From the NCBI GenBank assembly GCA_010094045.1, contig ML986670.1, positions 55,252 to 110,992 on the forward strand: a DNA stretch of 55,741 bases, given 5' to 3'. The notes below the pieces were generated by a model. It was given only the letters and a program-made list of their open reading frames with translations, was not told the DNA's origin and did no database searches. This document shows positions 46,140-55,741 of the stretch, piece by piece. The DNA comes from Lojkania enalia (taxonomy: Eukaryota > Ascomycota > Dothideomycetes > Pleosporales). The first letter of the stretch is position 1; each line of letters starts with the position of its first letter. The position numbers and the translations under genes are program-made.

Positions 46140-46895
46140 TAAACTAATACTATCTAATATACTTTAAGATAGTATAGATATTATATATTAAACGATAATA
46201 TATAGCCTACTAAAAAAGAAAAGAAAATATAGGTATATAGTTAAGATAACTAAATAAAGATAAGATACTAGAAAACCTTATAAAATAAATAGCTATAATA
46301 GAATAGGAAGTTATAAAATAGACCTAAAATTATATAGTACTTAAATTAGAACTTCTATTATCTAAAATATATATTAGAGAAAGATTATAATATAAATATC
46401 TAGAATAAAAATATCTAAAATATATATCTATAAAAGAAATAATAGTCTACTAGCCTAAAATAATTTAACTATATAGAAATATAGAAGAATACTATCTTAT
46501 AATACTAGAATAATATTATAGCTATAAAGTATATATATTTATTAATAGTAGAGTAATAAAGAATTTTATAGCTAGTAATTATATTACTAGAAAAGGAATA
46601 CTTATAGTATAACTAGAATGACATTATATAATCTAAACTATAGAAGGAAAAGATTTTTAAAAGAAAGTTATATATACTATAGAATTAAAGGAGTTTAAAA
46701 TTCTAGAAATAATTTAATAAAGATAAATCTTCTAAATTATAGAAATTACTAATTATAATATTATTCTAGAAATTCTATAGTTAAGAAAGAAAAACCCTTA
46801 GATAAACTAGTAAACAGGATAGATTATTTTTAAAAACTCTAGCTAACTAGTTAAAAAATAACTTGTTATAATAGTAAAAGAAGTAGTAAAAGAAT
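46140..46895 (+). pseudogene. Gypsy A4 protease and start of RT
   Basis: Protease active-site region at 46535-46580: FINSRVIKNFIASNYI, equivalent to FxDSGAxxNFI with Asp to Asn. It is in the same frame as the gag zinc knuckle (both codon starts = 2 mod 3). The segment ends at the TA where element F is inserted. Confidence 0.82.
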
Positions 46896-46897
46896 TA

Positions 46898-48751
46898 ATA
46901 TATTTTATAAGTAAGTCGCCTACTTAAGTAAGTTGCTTACTTTTGCTAAGAAGTTATACCCTACCTACTTATAACGTGATATAGTAACTACCTCAACCTT
47001 AATTAATCTATTAAGAAGGTTAGATATTACTAGCTATTTTAGCTATTAATTAAGATTAAATTTAGAGCGTATAAAATGCTGTAGTTATCTATAGTATCTC
47101 TTAAACAATACTTAGAGACTAACGCGCCGGTAAACCTTTATAATATAATTATAAGCCCAATTTAAAGAAGCTTATAAAGCTAGAAGAATCAACTATAATA
47201 TAGTATATACTAGACCTATTATCTCGTAGATACCCTCCTATAATTAATAGTATATAAGATATAGCTAACTATTTACTTAGAGCTCGCTCTATAGACTAGG
47301 TCGGTAAAAACTAGCTAACAAACTTTATTAATCGCATTTCTAAGCTTAAAATATACTTCTATCGAAAATACGACTATTAAAGAGCTCTCTATAAGGATCT
47401 TAAAGTTATTAGTAGCTAGTTTAATCTAGTACGTAATACTAAAATAAAATATAGTATTATTAATAATAATATTTATAATTTTAACGAGACGGGCTTCTAG
47501 ATAGATATTATATCTATAAGTAAGGTAGTTACTAGTACTAAGCTATTAGTTAGTCGACTAAAATTACTACAGCTAGATAATTACGAGTAGATAATAGTTA
47601 TTTAGGCTATTAGTACTTATAGTAATACTATCCTACTATTTATTATCTTTACTAGTAAGTAGTATCTTTCTATATAGTATTAGAGCGATAATATACTACC
47701 TAGAGGAGTAATCGCGCTAAATAATAGTAGATAGATAAATAATAAGCTTATAATTAAATAGCTAGAGCGTTTTAATTAGTATATAAGGTAGTATATAGTA
47801 GACGCTTATCGTCTACTAGTTATTAATAGCTATAAGAGCTATAGGTCTACTAAGTTTTAGCTACTCTATAAAAAGAAGGATATTATTCTATTATATATAC
47901 TAGCATATTTATTATATCTACTATAGCCTCTAGATATAGGCTACTTCTTGCTATTAAAGAAAGCATATAAGCGTAAGATTAATAAGCTTATATAAGCTAG
48001 TATCTACTATATTATAAAGCTTAACTTTCTACTAACCTTTCGTATAGTATATTAGTACTCTATTACTAAGGCTAATATATACGCAAGCTTTTAAGGTACT
48101 AGTCTAGTACTATATAATCTTAATATAGTACTATTAAAGCTTAATATTAAGCTTTATACTCTATTACTACTACTAGTAGCTAGTTGCCTCTAGGAGTTAA
48201 AAATACCAACTAACACTATCGAACTAGAGTCTTAAATAATACTAATTTAAAACTATATTACTAGATATTAGAATAGCTTACCTACTGCGATTAATAATTT
48301 TCTTAATTCGCTTACTAAAGGTATTATATAGATAGCTTATTTATACGTACTATTTTAGCGTTAGGTTAGTTAGCTTTAAGAAGTAAATAAGGCTCTATCA
48401 CAGCGCAAAAAGCGATTAAAAAAGGTTTTATAGAAGTAAGGTAGCCTTACTAAGGCTAAAGCTGCTAATATAGCTGCTTAAAAGGAGGTAGATAAGTAGC
48501 TAGAGGATAAAGTACGCGTAGGTAGGAAGCGTAGAAGAGTAAGCACGCTATACTAGAAGCGCTGTAGCTACTATAGTAAGTCTAGATATAATACTAGAAC
48601 TTATATAATAGTAGATAAATAGTATATCTATCCCCTATTAAATTATTATAGTAATATCTACAGGCGTTATTATAATATATACCTCTAAATATAAAGATAG
48701 CTAATAAAGTAGATAACTTACTTAGGTGGGTAACTTGCTTATAAAATACGT
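46898..48751 (+). mobile_element. Fot1/pogo-type transposon F (family 2, full length)
   Basis: 1854 bp, TA at 46896-46897 and 48752-48753. The empty site is seen in A2 near 18380 (AAGAATTATTCC). Left end ATATATTTTATAAG; the right end read inward is ACGTATTTTATAAG, the least mutated version of the terminal repeat in this window. It keeps GTCGCCTACTTAAG-type subterminal text. Confidence 0.92.
46985..48610 (+). pseudogene. Full-length pogo/Fot1-like transposase in F
   Basis: Best reference for family 2. The N-terminal DNA-binding half has LKKLIKLEESTI (about 47165), GKNxLTNFINRI (about 47305) and FYRKYDYxRALYKDL (about 47360). Catalytic core: YNFNETGF at about 47476 (first Asp is Asn), LLFIIFTSK near 47635, YxSDNIL near 47680, IALNNSR near 47715 (second Asp is Asn) and RLLVINSYRSYRSTKF near 47808 (third Asp is Asn). 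C-terminus: GYFLLLKKAYKRKINKL near 47940 and a basic region near 48410-48550. The stops are TAA/TAG at Gln/Trp positions. It is inactive, but the length is intact. Confidence 0.9.
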
Positions 48752-48753
48752 TA

Positions 48754-51740
48754 TTTCTAATAGAAAATATATTATATAGTATATCTAAAGAATACTAATA
48801 TTTAATAGAATAACTTTAAAAACTATTATAATATCTATTTAAATATAGAGAATATAATTATAAAATTAAATTATAACTAGAAAAAGAATCTAGATATAAA
48901 CTAATATATAGTCTAATATCTAAGAAAATAGAAACCCTAGAATAATATATAGATAAGTATCTAAAGAAAGGAATAATCTAAAAATTAAACTTACTAGTAG
49001 TATACTCTATACTTTTTATAGATAAGAAAGAAATAATAGATCTATAAATATATATTAATTATTATACTCTTAATAATATTATAATTAAAGACTAGTACCC
49101 TTTACTACTTATTTATAACTTAAGAAACTAATTAAGAGAAGTTACTATCTTTATAAAATTAGACATCTAGAATATATACTATTAGATCTATATTAAAGAA
49201 GAAAATAAATAGAAGATAGTATTTAGAATAAAAAAGGGACTTTTTAAATACCTAATTATACTATTTAGAATTACTAATATACTAGCTACTTTTTAAAAAC
49301 GAATTAATAAAGTACTAAAACTATATCTTAGATAATTCTATATAGTATATTTAGATAATATTCTTATATATTTAAAAATAAAATAAGAATATAAAAAATA
49401 TATTAAACAAGTATTACGTATATTATAAATAGTAAAATTATATCTTAAAATAAGAAAATGCAAATTTTATACTATATAAATAAACTATTTAAAATTTATT
49501 ATTAAACTAAAATAACTATAAATAAACTTAAATAAATTAATAGTAATTAGAAACTAGCTAATCCTAAAATTAATTAAAGATATTTAATCTTTTATAAAAT
49601 TCTATAACTTCTATTAAACTTTTATAGACGATTAGAGTAATATAACTATACCTTTAACTTAACTATTAAAAAATAATATTACCTTTATATAGGGAAATAA
49701 ATAAGAAAAGGCCTTTTAAGAAGTTAAGAAATAATTCTAGTAAAAACTAGTACTAAAACTCTATAATCTAGAAAAGAAAGCTCTTATAGAAACTAACGTA
49801 TTAGAAATAAAAATAGCTAGAATTCTTATATAAATCTATAATAGAAAATAATATTTAGTAGTATACTATTTATAAAAACTTACACTAGTAGAAAGAAACT
49901 ATAATATATATAACTAAAAACTTCTAGCTATTATAATATATTTTAAAGAATAGTATATATACTTATAAGAAGTAAAATAGTAAACTAAAGTCTATTATAA
50001 TTATAAGAACTTTACTACCTTTTTTACTACTAAAACTTTTATTTTTAAGTAGATTAGATAGTTATAAGAACTAGCTATATTTAACTTTAAGATTATCTAT
50101 ACTAGTAGAAAATAAAACTAAAAAGTAGATATATTAAATAAACTATTAGAATATAAGTAAGAGAAAGGAACTATAGCTGTACTACTAAAAAGATAATAAA
50201 ATAGAAGTATAATATATAATTATCTAAGACTTATAGTAATAACTATTATTAAAAAAGTAAGTTAGATAACTCTAATTAGGTTAGTAATAGATAGAATATT
50301 TAAAGAACTTTAAGAATATAAACTAGAATAGATAAATAGACTATTATATATTTATAATTAAATCTATATACTAGCTAAAGTTAGAAAAGAATTTATTAGA
50401 TAATTCTATAAAACTTCTACTTACAGATATTAAGAAATAGAAAAAATACTAGAATAAATTCTTAGAGGATTCTACCTTTCTAAAGTAAGAAAATAGGTAA
50501 AAAATATATTACGAGAATATATAAACCGTTAATAAAATAAATCTAATAGATATATACTCTATAAACTATTATAAAACTTAGAAATACTAACTAAATTATA
50601 GATAGAAGTTATTATAAACTTTATTATTAAACTACTAAAGTTAAAAAACTACTCTAAAGGAGAAGTATATAACTCTATTATAATAATTATAGATAGACTT
50701 ATAAAATATATCTATTTTATTCCCTATAATAAAGTATTATTAGTAGAATAGATTATAAATATCTTCCTAAAATAGATTATTATATAATATAGAATACTAT
50801 AGAAGATAATTATAAACTAAAATACTAAGTTTACTTTAAAGTTTTAGTAAATAATTATAAATTTACTAGAAATTAAATATAAAATATTTAGAGTATTTTA
50901 CCTATAAATAGATAGATAGATAAAATAAATAAACTAAATAGTAGAATAATATTTATAGTACTATTTTAATTATAGATAAAATAATTAGGTAATACTACTA
51001 CTAATAGTATAACTAGAGTATTACTATTTATAGTAAACTATAGGTATAAACTAAAAACCTATAATACCCTAATTAAAGTAGTATTATAAGTACCCTAAAT
51101 ATAAGAATAAGTTGAAATTATTTAATAAATATAAAACTTACTAAAAAAAGACCTCTAGTTTCTATAATATACTATAAAGAAATACTATAATAAAAAATAT
51201 AAATAACTACTTTACTTTAAAAAGAAAGAAAAAGTTTAGCTACTATAATAAAATATTTAAAGTAAATAACTAAGTAGTAAACTAGATTATACTAAAATTA
51301 GACTATATAAGATTAAGGAATAAATATTACCTATAAACTATTAACTTAAATTATCTACAACTATAAAAATCTACTTAACCTTCTATATTATACTTATAGA
51401 AAAGGTATCTTAAAATGCTAAACTAGTAGTATATAATATAAATATATATAGAGAAGACTAGAAATAGAAAGTTAAGAAAATAATAAAGTATAAAATATAA
51501 AATAGTAAATAGTATTATCTAATTAAATAGTTAAAAATAGATAAATATAGGAACTTATAGAATAATATTTAAGAGCTAGAAGAAAACCTTAGCCTTATAG
51601 TATTATAAATATATTATAAAACCCGAACTTATAAAAAAAGTCTAAAGATAGAATAGTAGAATTAAATAATATTAGCTATATTACAGGAAGTAACTCTATT
51701 TTAAAAAGAAAACCTACTTTATAATCTACTTTTTTCTCTT
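48754..51740 (+). pseudogene. Gypsy A4 RT, RNase H, integrase, chromodomain
   Basis: RT N-terminus at about 48890-49090. It includes the 60 bp that A2 lacks, with LVVYSILFIDKKE near 48990. Core: LIILFRITNILATF near 49255 and YLDNILIY near 49350. RNase H lies at about 49740-50160 (ALIETNVLEIKIARILIQI, YNYI-type block). Integrase at about 50410-50870 (YNSIIIIIDRLIKYIYFI, LLKLKNYSKG). Chromodomain at about 51455-51650: KVKKIIKYKIQNSKQYYLIK, then a LEENL-like segment. It is full of TAA/TAG and nearly free of CA/TG. Domain order and spacing are normal for a fungal chromovirus. Confidence 0.88.
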
Positions 51741-52298
51741 CTTTAAACTACTTCTATATATATTTATAACCCTCTACTTATCTATATTTTATTTATTTAT
51801 AGATCTTCTAGAGATATTAGACTTTTATCTAGACTACTACTACCTTACTATTTATATCTTTTAACTAATCTAGGATCTTTTAATACTTCTTTTTAGCTAA
51901 CTAAAACTAGTAATCTAATTTCTTAACCTTCTTATTCTAATATTCTACTACTATATATAAATATTATAAACTAATAATAGAATTAAAATATATAAGTATT
52001 TTAAGTATTATAGAAAATATTATAAAATAATTATATATTAGACTAGAGGTATTTAAAATAGTATAACTATTTTAAAGTTTTCTTTTTATTAATTTTATAT
52101 ATTAGCCTCTTATAAGAATAATAAAAATAGAGTATTATAATTAAACTAGTAGAATTAATATAATTAGTATAGTAATAGTAACTTAATATAAAATAGTAAG
52201 AAAAAGGTATTAGAAAGGTATATAAAGAATATATAAGTAGTTTACTAGCTCTATTATATAATTAAGAGGAATAGAGTAACTCTTAAGCTAAGAGTTTA
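51741..52298 (+). other. 3' untranslated region of Gypsy A4
   Basis: AT-rich text after the chromodomain with no readable domain. It ends in the polypurine tract and is partly shared with A2 at 39831-39945. Confidence 0.6.
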
Positions 52299-52312
52299 AA
52301 GAGAAGGGATAG
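52299..52312 (+). other. Polypurine tract of Gypsy A4
   Basis: Purine-rich AAAGAGAAGGGATAG directly before the 3' LTR, the expected position for plus-strand priming. Confidence 0.65.
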
Positions 52313-52610
52313 TATTATAGATATTCTTATCCTAGAGTTAATTAAAGTATAAAACTCTATATAAGTAACTTAGTAGTTTAGTTAAAACTAAATTATTTAG
52401 CTTATTTAGTTGCGGGTAAATAATTAAGTAAGAAGAATAGTAAGAAAACTAAATTATATTTAATAATCTTATAAGTCTAACCTTTATAACTCTTTATAGT
52501 TAACTTAAATATCCTTTATATACTCTACTTATATACTTCTATTATAAGCCTATAAAAATAATTTCCCCCCTTTATAATATATAATTACTCTTAATTATTA
52601 TCTTATTCTA
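52313..52610 (+). repeat. 3' LTR of Gypsy A4
   Basis: About 298 bp, TATTATAGATATTC to TCTTATTCTA. It matches 43988-44311 apart from the extra segment in the 5' LTR. Confidence 0.8.
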
Positions 52611-52780
52611 TCTAATATAAGGTAATAAATTAGGCCTAATTTATAATAGATTAGGTATAATACTATAACGCTATACTTAAAATAGGTTATTAAAAGGGGG
52701 CGATTTATCTAACTATTACCCCCCTAATTTATTTATAACTAGTACTCTAACCGTAATACTTTATATATAAAAACTATTTA
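52611..52780. other. Short intergenic stretch with a palindrome
   Basis: Contains the palindrome AAATTAGGCCTAATTT near 52629-52645 and an imperfect hairpin between AAAAGGGGG (about 52695) and CCCCCCTAATTT (about 52721). No gene is seen. Its first bases weakly resemble text following 55160, consistent with it once following copy 1 of the gene fragment. Confidence 0.4.
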
Positions 52781-55225
52781 GTAGAGTCTATTTATTTTAT
52801 TTATAATACTATATTATCGTACCTATACTAATATAAAACTATAATAAGGCTAGAAAGATATAATTCTATTAGAACGTATAGACGTTTAAACTAAGAGTAT
52901 AATACTATATTTATAATAGGAAGACCTATATATAAGTAAGTAGAATAGTACTATTACTAGAGAATATTAAAAACTATTTCTACTATCTACCTAAATACTA
53001 TATTCTAATATATAAGAAATATACAACTACTATATTAAATATTAATATATATCTATAGTACTATTATAGTATAATAATAGAGTAGAGGAGGGTAATTATT
53101 AAATATACTTATTAGTAGCTAATTAAACTAGTAAAGAATATCTAGCTATTTATACTATTTAGGTAACTAATATTAGAATTAGAAAAACTGTTAAATAGGT
53201 TCTAGTATAAATAATCTAGATACTATATTACTATTAATATTAACGCGCTATATATATATCTAAAGAAAAAGTATAAGTAGATATAAATAGATAATAAAAG
53301 TAGATTTTATTAAAAGGTTAAAATATAAATATTCTTTTAAGCTAATAGGCTGTAGTAATATTTTATTATTAATATAGGTAGCTATAACTATAAACTAGTT
53401 ATTTTTTATATAGAGGCTAATATTATATATAATTAGTTAGCTAGATTTAAACTTATAAAATAGAGAGAAGAAGAGAAAATATAAGTTATAAATATAGAGG
53501 TAATAAAGACTAATAAAACTAGGTAGTTTAAGTAGATAGGGTAGCTGAAGTATCTAGCGAAGTAGAATTAAGTATATCTTATATATTAAATTTAGCTACC
53601 TAATTAAAGTAAAGTAAAACTTTAATAAGCGGCAAAATTAGTTAAACTATTAGTTAAGTAGAATATTAGAGGGTTATTATTACTTATATAAGAGACGAGA
53701 TAGTAGCTTAAAAATACTTAGTAATATAAAGTAGATAGGTATCTACTTACTTAACTATAGAATACTAAGAGTTAAACGGTATATACTAGCTATATTATTA
53801 AGTCCGTCTACTACTTTCTCTATATTATTACTAATAAAAAAGTTTAAGCTATATAATTTAACTATAATAATAATAGTAATAATAGTAATAATAGTAATAA
53901 TAATAGTATAATATTAGATAATAGTATAAGTTCTAGGTCTAGTAGAACTAGAAGTAGTATTAATAATAATAATAATAATAATAGTAATAATAGCTTCTAT
54001 TATAGATACTATAAGAAGAAAGAAATAGATTAGATAGAAGACGCGTACAAGCTATTCTATTAGTAAGATAAATAGAAGGAACTAGTAATAGTATTATAAG
54101 TTATATTAGATAGAGATAGTAAAAATACTTAGCTTAAAATACTACTAGATATACTTATATTATTTATTTTTTAATTGATAGATAATTAGCTATTTAATAG
54201 TAAGCTTATCTATTTTCTTACTATACTAGAGATTAATACTAAAATAGACCGCTTATATATAGTAAAGAACTACTTATATATACTAGCTAATATAGTATAC
54301 TATATACGCGTATTAAGTATAGAGAAGCTACTTCTAGTAGTAGAGTATAATAAGTAGATAGATAAGAACTAGGAGTATTTTCTACTTATATAGTAGAAGT
54401 TTTTAGCTAATAGGTTATTTAGTTTAATAAGTAAGATAATTAGTTTACTAGCATATAAGAAGTTTATTATACTAATAGCTAGTAATTTAGATAATACTTA
54501 CTAGTTAAAAGATAAGAAAACGTTCTATTTTAATAGCTAGCTAATTTATATTAGCTAGTTTTATAAGATAGTACAGGATATAATAGCTAAGATAGAGAAG
54601 ATACTCTAGTAGAAGCTATATTAGATAGCTAGAGCTAAGAACTAGTTTACTATCTAGCTAGAGTAGTTTATTAATAATATTATATTTATATAATAGAGTA
54701 TATCTTTTATCTATTATTATAATAATTAATTTAATAATAAGTTTAAGTAGATATTTACTTAAGCTAGATAAATAGAAGCTAGTTAGTAACTCTAGTTAAG
54801 AAATAGCTTATAAAGTAAATAGCAGGTAAAATAGTATTTATAATAGGTAAATTACTTCTTAAAACTACTAATAGTTAATATATATATAACTTTAGAGTAG
54901 TTTAGATAAGAGTTAAAGATTATAATAATATAGTATTATAATAGAGTACTATAAAACTATAATATCTTTATAGTAGATAGGTAGATTATAATAGTAGTCT
55001 ACTATTATAAATCGTAATCCTAATAGAATAAGCTGAAAATAGTATTATACTTTCTACTACTATAGCTAGAGTAGATAATAGTAGTATATTTAACTTATAT
55101 ACAGCTATTTTAAAAGTATCTAAATATTAAAGTACTTAGTAGTAGCTTTAGTAACTATATATAAGTAAATTAATATAGATTATAAAAGATAAACTAACTA
55201 ATATATATAGGCTAGTAAATAGGGT
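52780..55225 (+). pseudogene. OrsD/DUF3505-like, telomere-linked-helicase-type pseudogene (copy 2)
   Basis: One frame (codon starts = 1 mod 3, checked at 53314 and 54994) is readable for more than 2 kb with TAA/TAG stops. N-terminal part: YYILIYKKYATIILN (about 52995-53040), where Tyr marks former Cys/His of a C2H2-like unit. A KVKIxIFFxANRL segment (about 53314-53355) corresponds to the VQTFF-type motif of OrsD-like proteins. KLVKLLVKQNIRGLL is near 53640. Asn/Ser-rich tracts lie at about 53862-53915 and 53955-53995. The later part has FTIQLEQ (about 54650) and YYKSxSxxNKLKIVLYFL (about 55005-55060). This order is known from long fungal proteins next to RecQ-type telomere-linked helicases. 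The helicase domain itself is not in the window. The family call is from memory of motifs and remains tentative. Confidence 0.55.
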
Positions 55226-55420
55226 ATATAATATCTTATCTAAGTTAAAGTTAAGTTTAGAGTTTTTAGTACTAGAGTTAAGGTTAAAGTAGAGTTTTTA
55301 ATATTAAAATATAGGTTAGGTAGAAGTTTTTAGTATTAAAATTAAAGTTAGGGTAAGATTCTTAGTATTAGAGTATAAGGTTAAGGTAGAAGTACTTTAT
55401 AAAGTTACTCTATAATTATA
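55225..55420 (+). repeat. About 33-bp minisatellite
   Basis: Four to five imperfect units of the form GTAGAGTTTTTAGTATTAAAG start near 55253, 55288, 55320 and 55352. The unit length is close to 33 bp, so it would encode an 11-residue repeat if translated (EFLVLE-like, VRFLVLE-like). It follows the point where the OrsD-like frame ceases to be readable. Confidence 0.65.
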
Positions 55421-55741
55421 GAAAATAATTATATATTATATATTTATTATATATTATATATTAAATATTTATTACTATAAATTATTATAGTAGAAAACTA
55501 GTTTTATTTGAAGTAGCTTTTTCTAAGCTTAAGACTACCTAAGAATTATAACTCTAATCTAATAGAAGACTAAACTTTTTATAGTATTACTTTATTAAAT
55601 ATATATTCTTATTTTAGATAGTAACCTACTTTATATAAATTACGTTTATATTATAGTCTAATATAGTTAGTATTATATAGTATAAATTATATAAAAAAAT
55701 ATATACTTTTAAAAAACCTAATAAGAAAAGCTTTAGTAAAC
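55421..55741. other. AT-rich tail without recognised features
   Basis: Mostly A/T with runs of TATATTA. No reading frame, repeat or RNA gene was identified before the window ends. Confidence 0.6.

Larger units (their letters stand above)
43988..52610 (+). mobile_element. Gypsy LTR retrotransposon A4 (complete, with nested Fot1-type element)
   Basis: The only family A copy with both LTRs. 5' LTR 43988-44311, 3' LTR 52313-52610, about 6.8 kb once 46898-48751 is removed. Gag, protease and RT share one reading frame when the 1856 inserted bases are discounted. A convincing 5-bp target duplication could not be fixed: TATAT lies before and TCTAA after the LTRs. Confidence 0.85.

Noticed and set aside
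43983..52615. A 5-bp target duplication for Gypsy A4
   Set aside because: TATAT before and TCTAA after the LTRs do not match, and the exact LTR end is uncertain because RIP has altered the terminal CA.
53862..53995. Simple AAT microsatellite as an independent feature
   Set aside because: It keeps the reading frame of the OrsD-like pseudogene and is better explained as its Asn/Ser-rich tracts.
55225..55420. Telomeric repeat array
   Set aside because: The unit is about 33 bp, imperfect and not of the TTAGGG type.
1..55741. Numerous TATA-like strings as promoters and AT-rich hairpins as terminators
   Set aside because: Such strings are unavoidable in RIP-mutated AT-rich DNA, and no intact gene is present for them to serve.

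Overview
This window looks like a fungal (filamentous ascomycete, Pezizomycotina) AT-rich heterochromatic block. It contains no intact gene. C is almost never followed by A and G is almost never preceded by T: for example 13861-13920 and 10981-11040 contain no CA and no TG. This is the footprint expected of repeat-induced point mutation (RIP, CpA to TpA). ATG starts are therefore largely gone, Gln and Trp codons have become TAA/TAG, and every recognisable protein is a pseudogene full of in-frame stops. Identities below come from reading degenerate frames by eye, with stops taken as former Gln/Trp codons. No search was run.

Left part (1-6514): a minus-strand Gypsy polyprotein (family D) is cut by a compact 1.2 kb LTR element that has 211-bp LTRs, a CTACC target duplication and internal tandem repeats. 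A second copy of that element, inverted, runs off the left edge.

Middle (6515-40495): two Gypsy family A copies (A1 minus, A2 plus) sit head to head, their 5' LTRs abutting at 13628/13629. A1 carries one pogo/Fot1-type DNA transposon. A2 carries three. One of these, element H (20897-38246), is itself split by two complete Gypsy elements (B, 21477-27455; C, 31645-38154) and by two more copies of its own family (M1, M2). Target duplications fit: TA for every Fot1-type element, 5 bp for the LTR elements. B and C keep the most CA/TG and look youngest.

Right part (40496-55741): a second head-to-head Gypsy A pair (A3 minus, truncated; A4 plus, with both LTRs and a 1854-bp Fot1-type insertion). Between their 5' LTRs lies a 538-bp fragment of a degenerate gene. 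A longer copy of that gene follows A4 at about 52780-55225. It resembles the OrsD-like (DUF3505), C2H2-containing region of fungal telomere-linked helicase-type proteins. A 33-bp minisatellite and an AT-rich tail end the window.

The window gives no support for host genes, tRNA/rRNA genes, CRISPR arrays or functional promoters. A subtelomeric, centromeric or similar heterochromatic location is likely but cannot be decided from this sequence alone.
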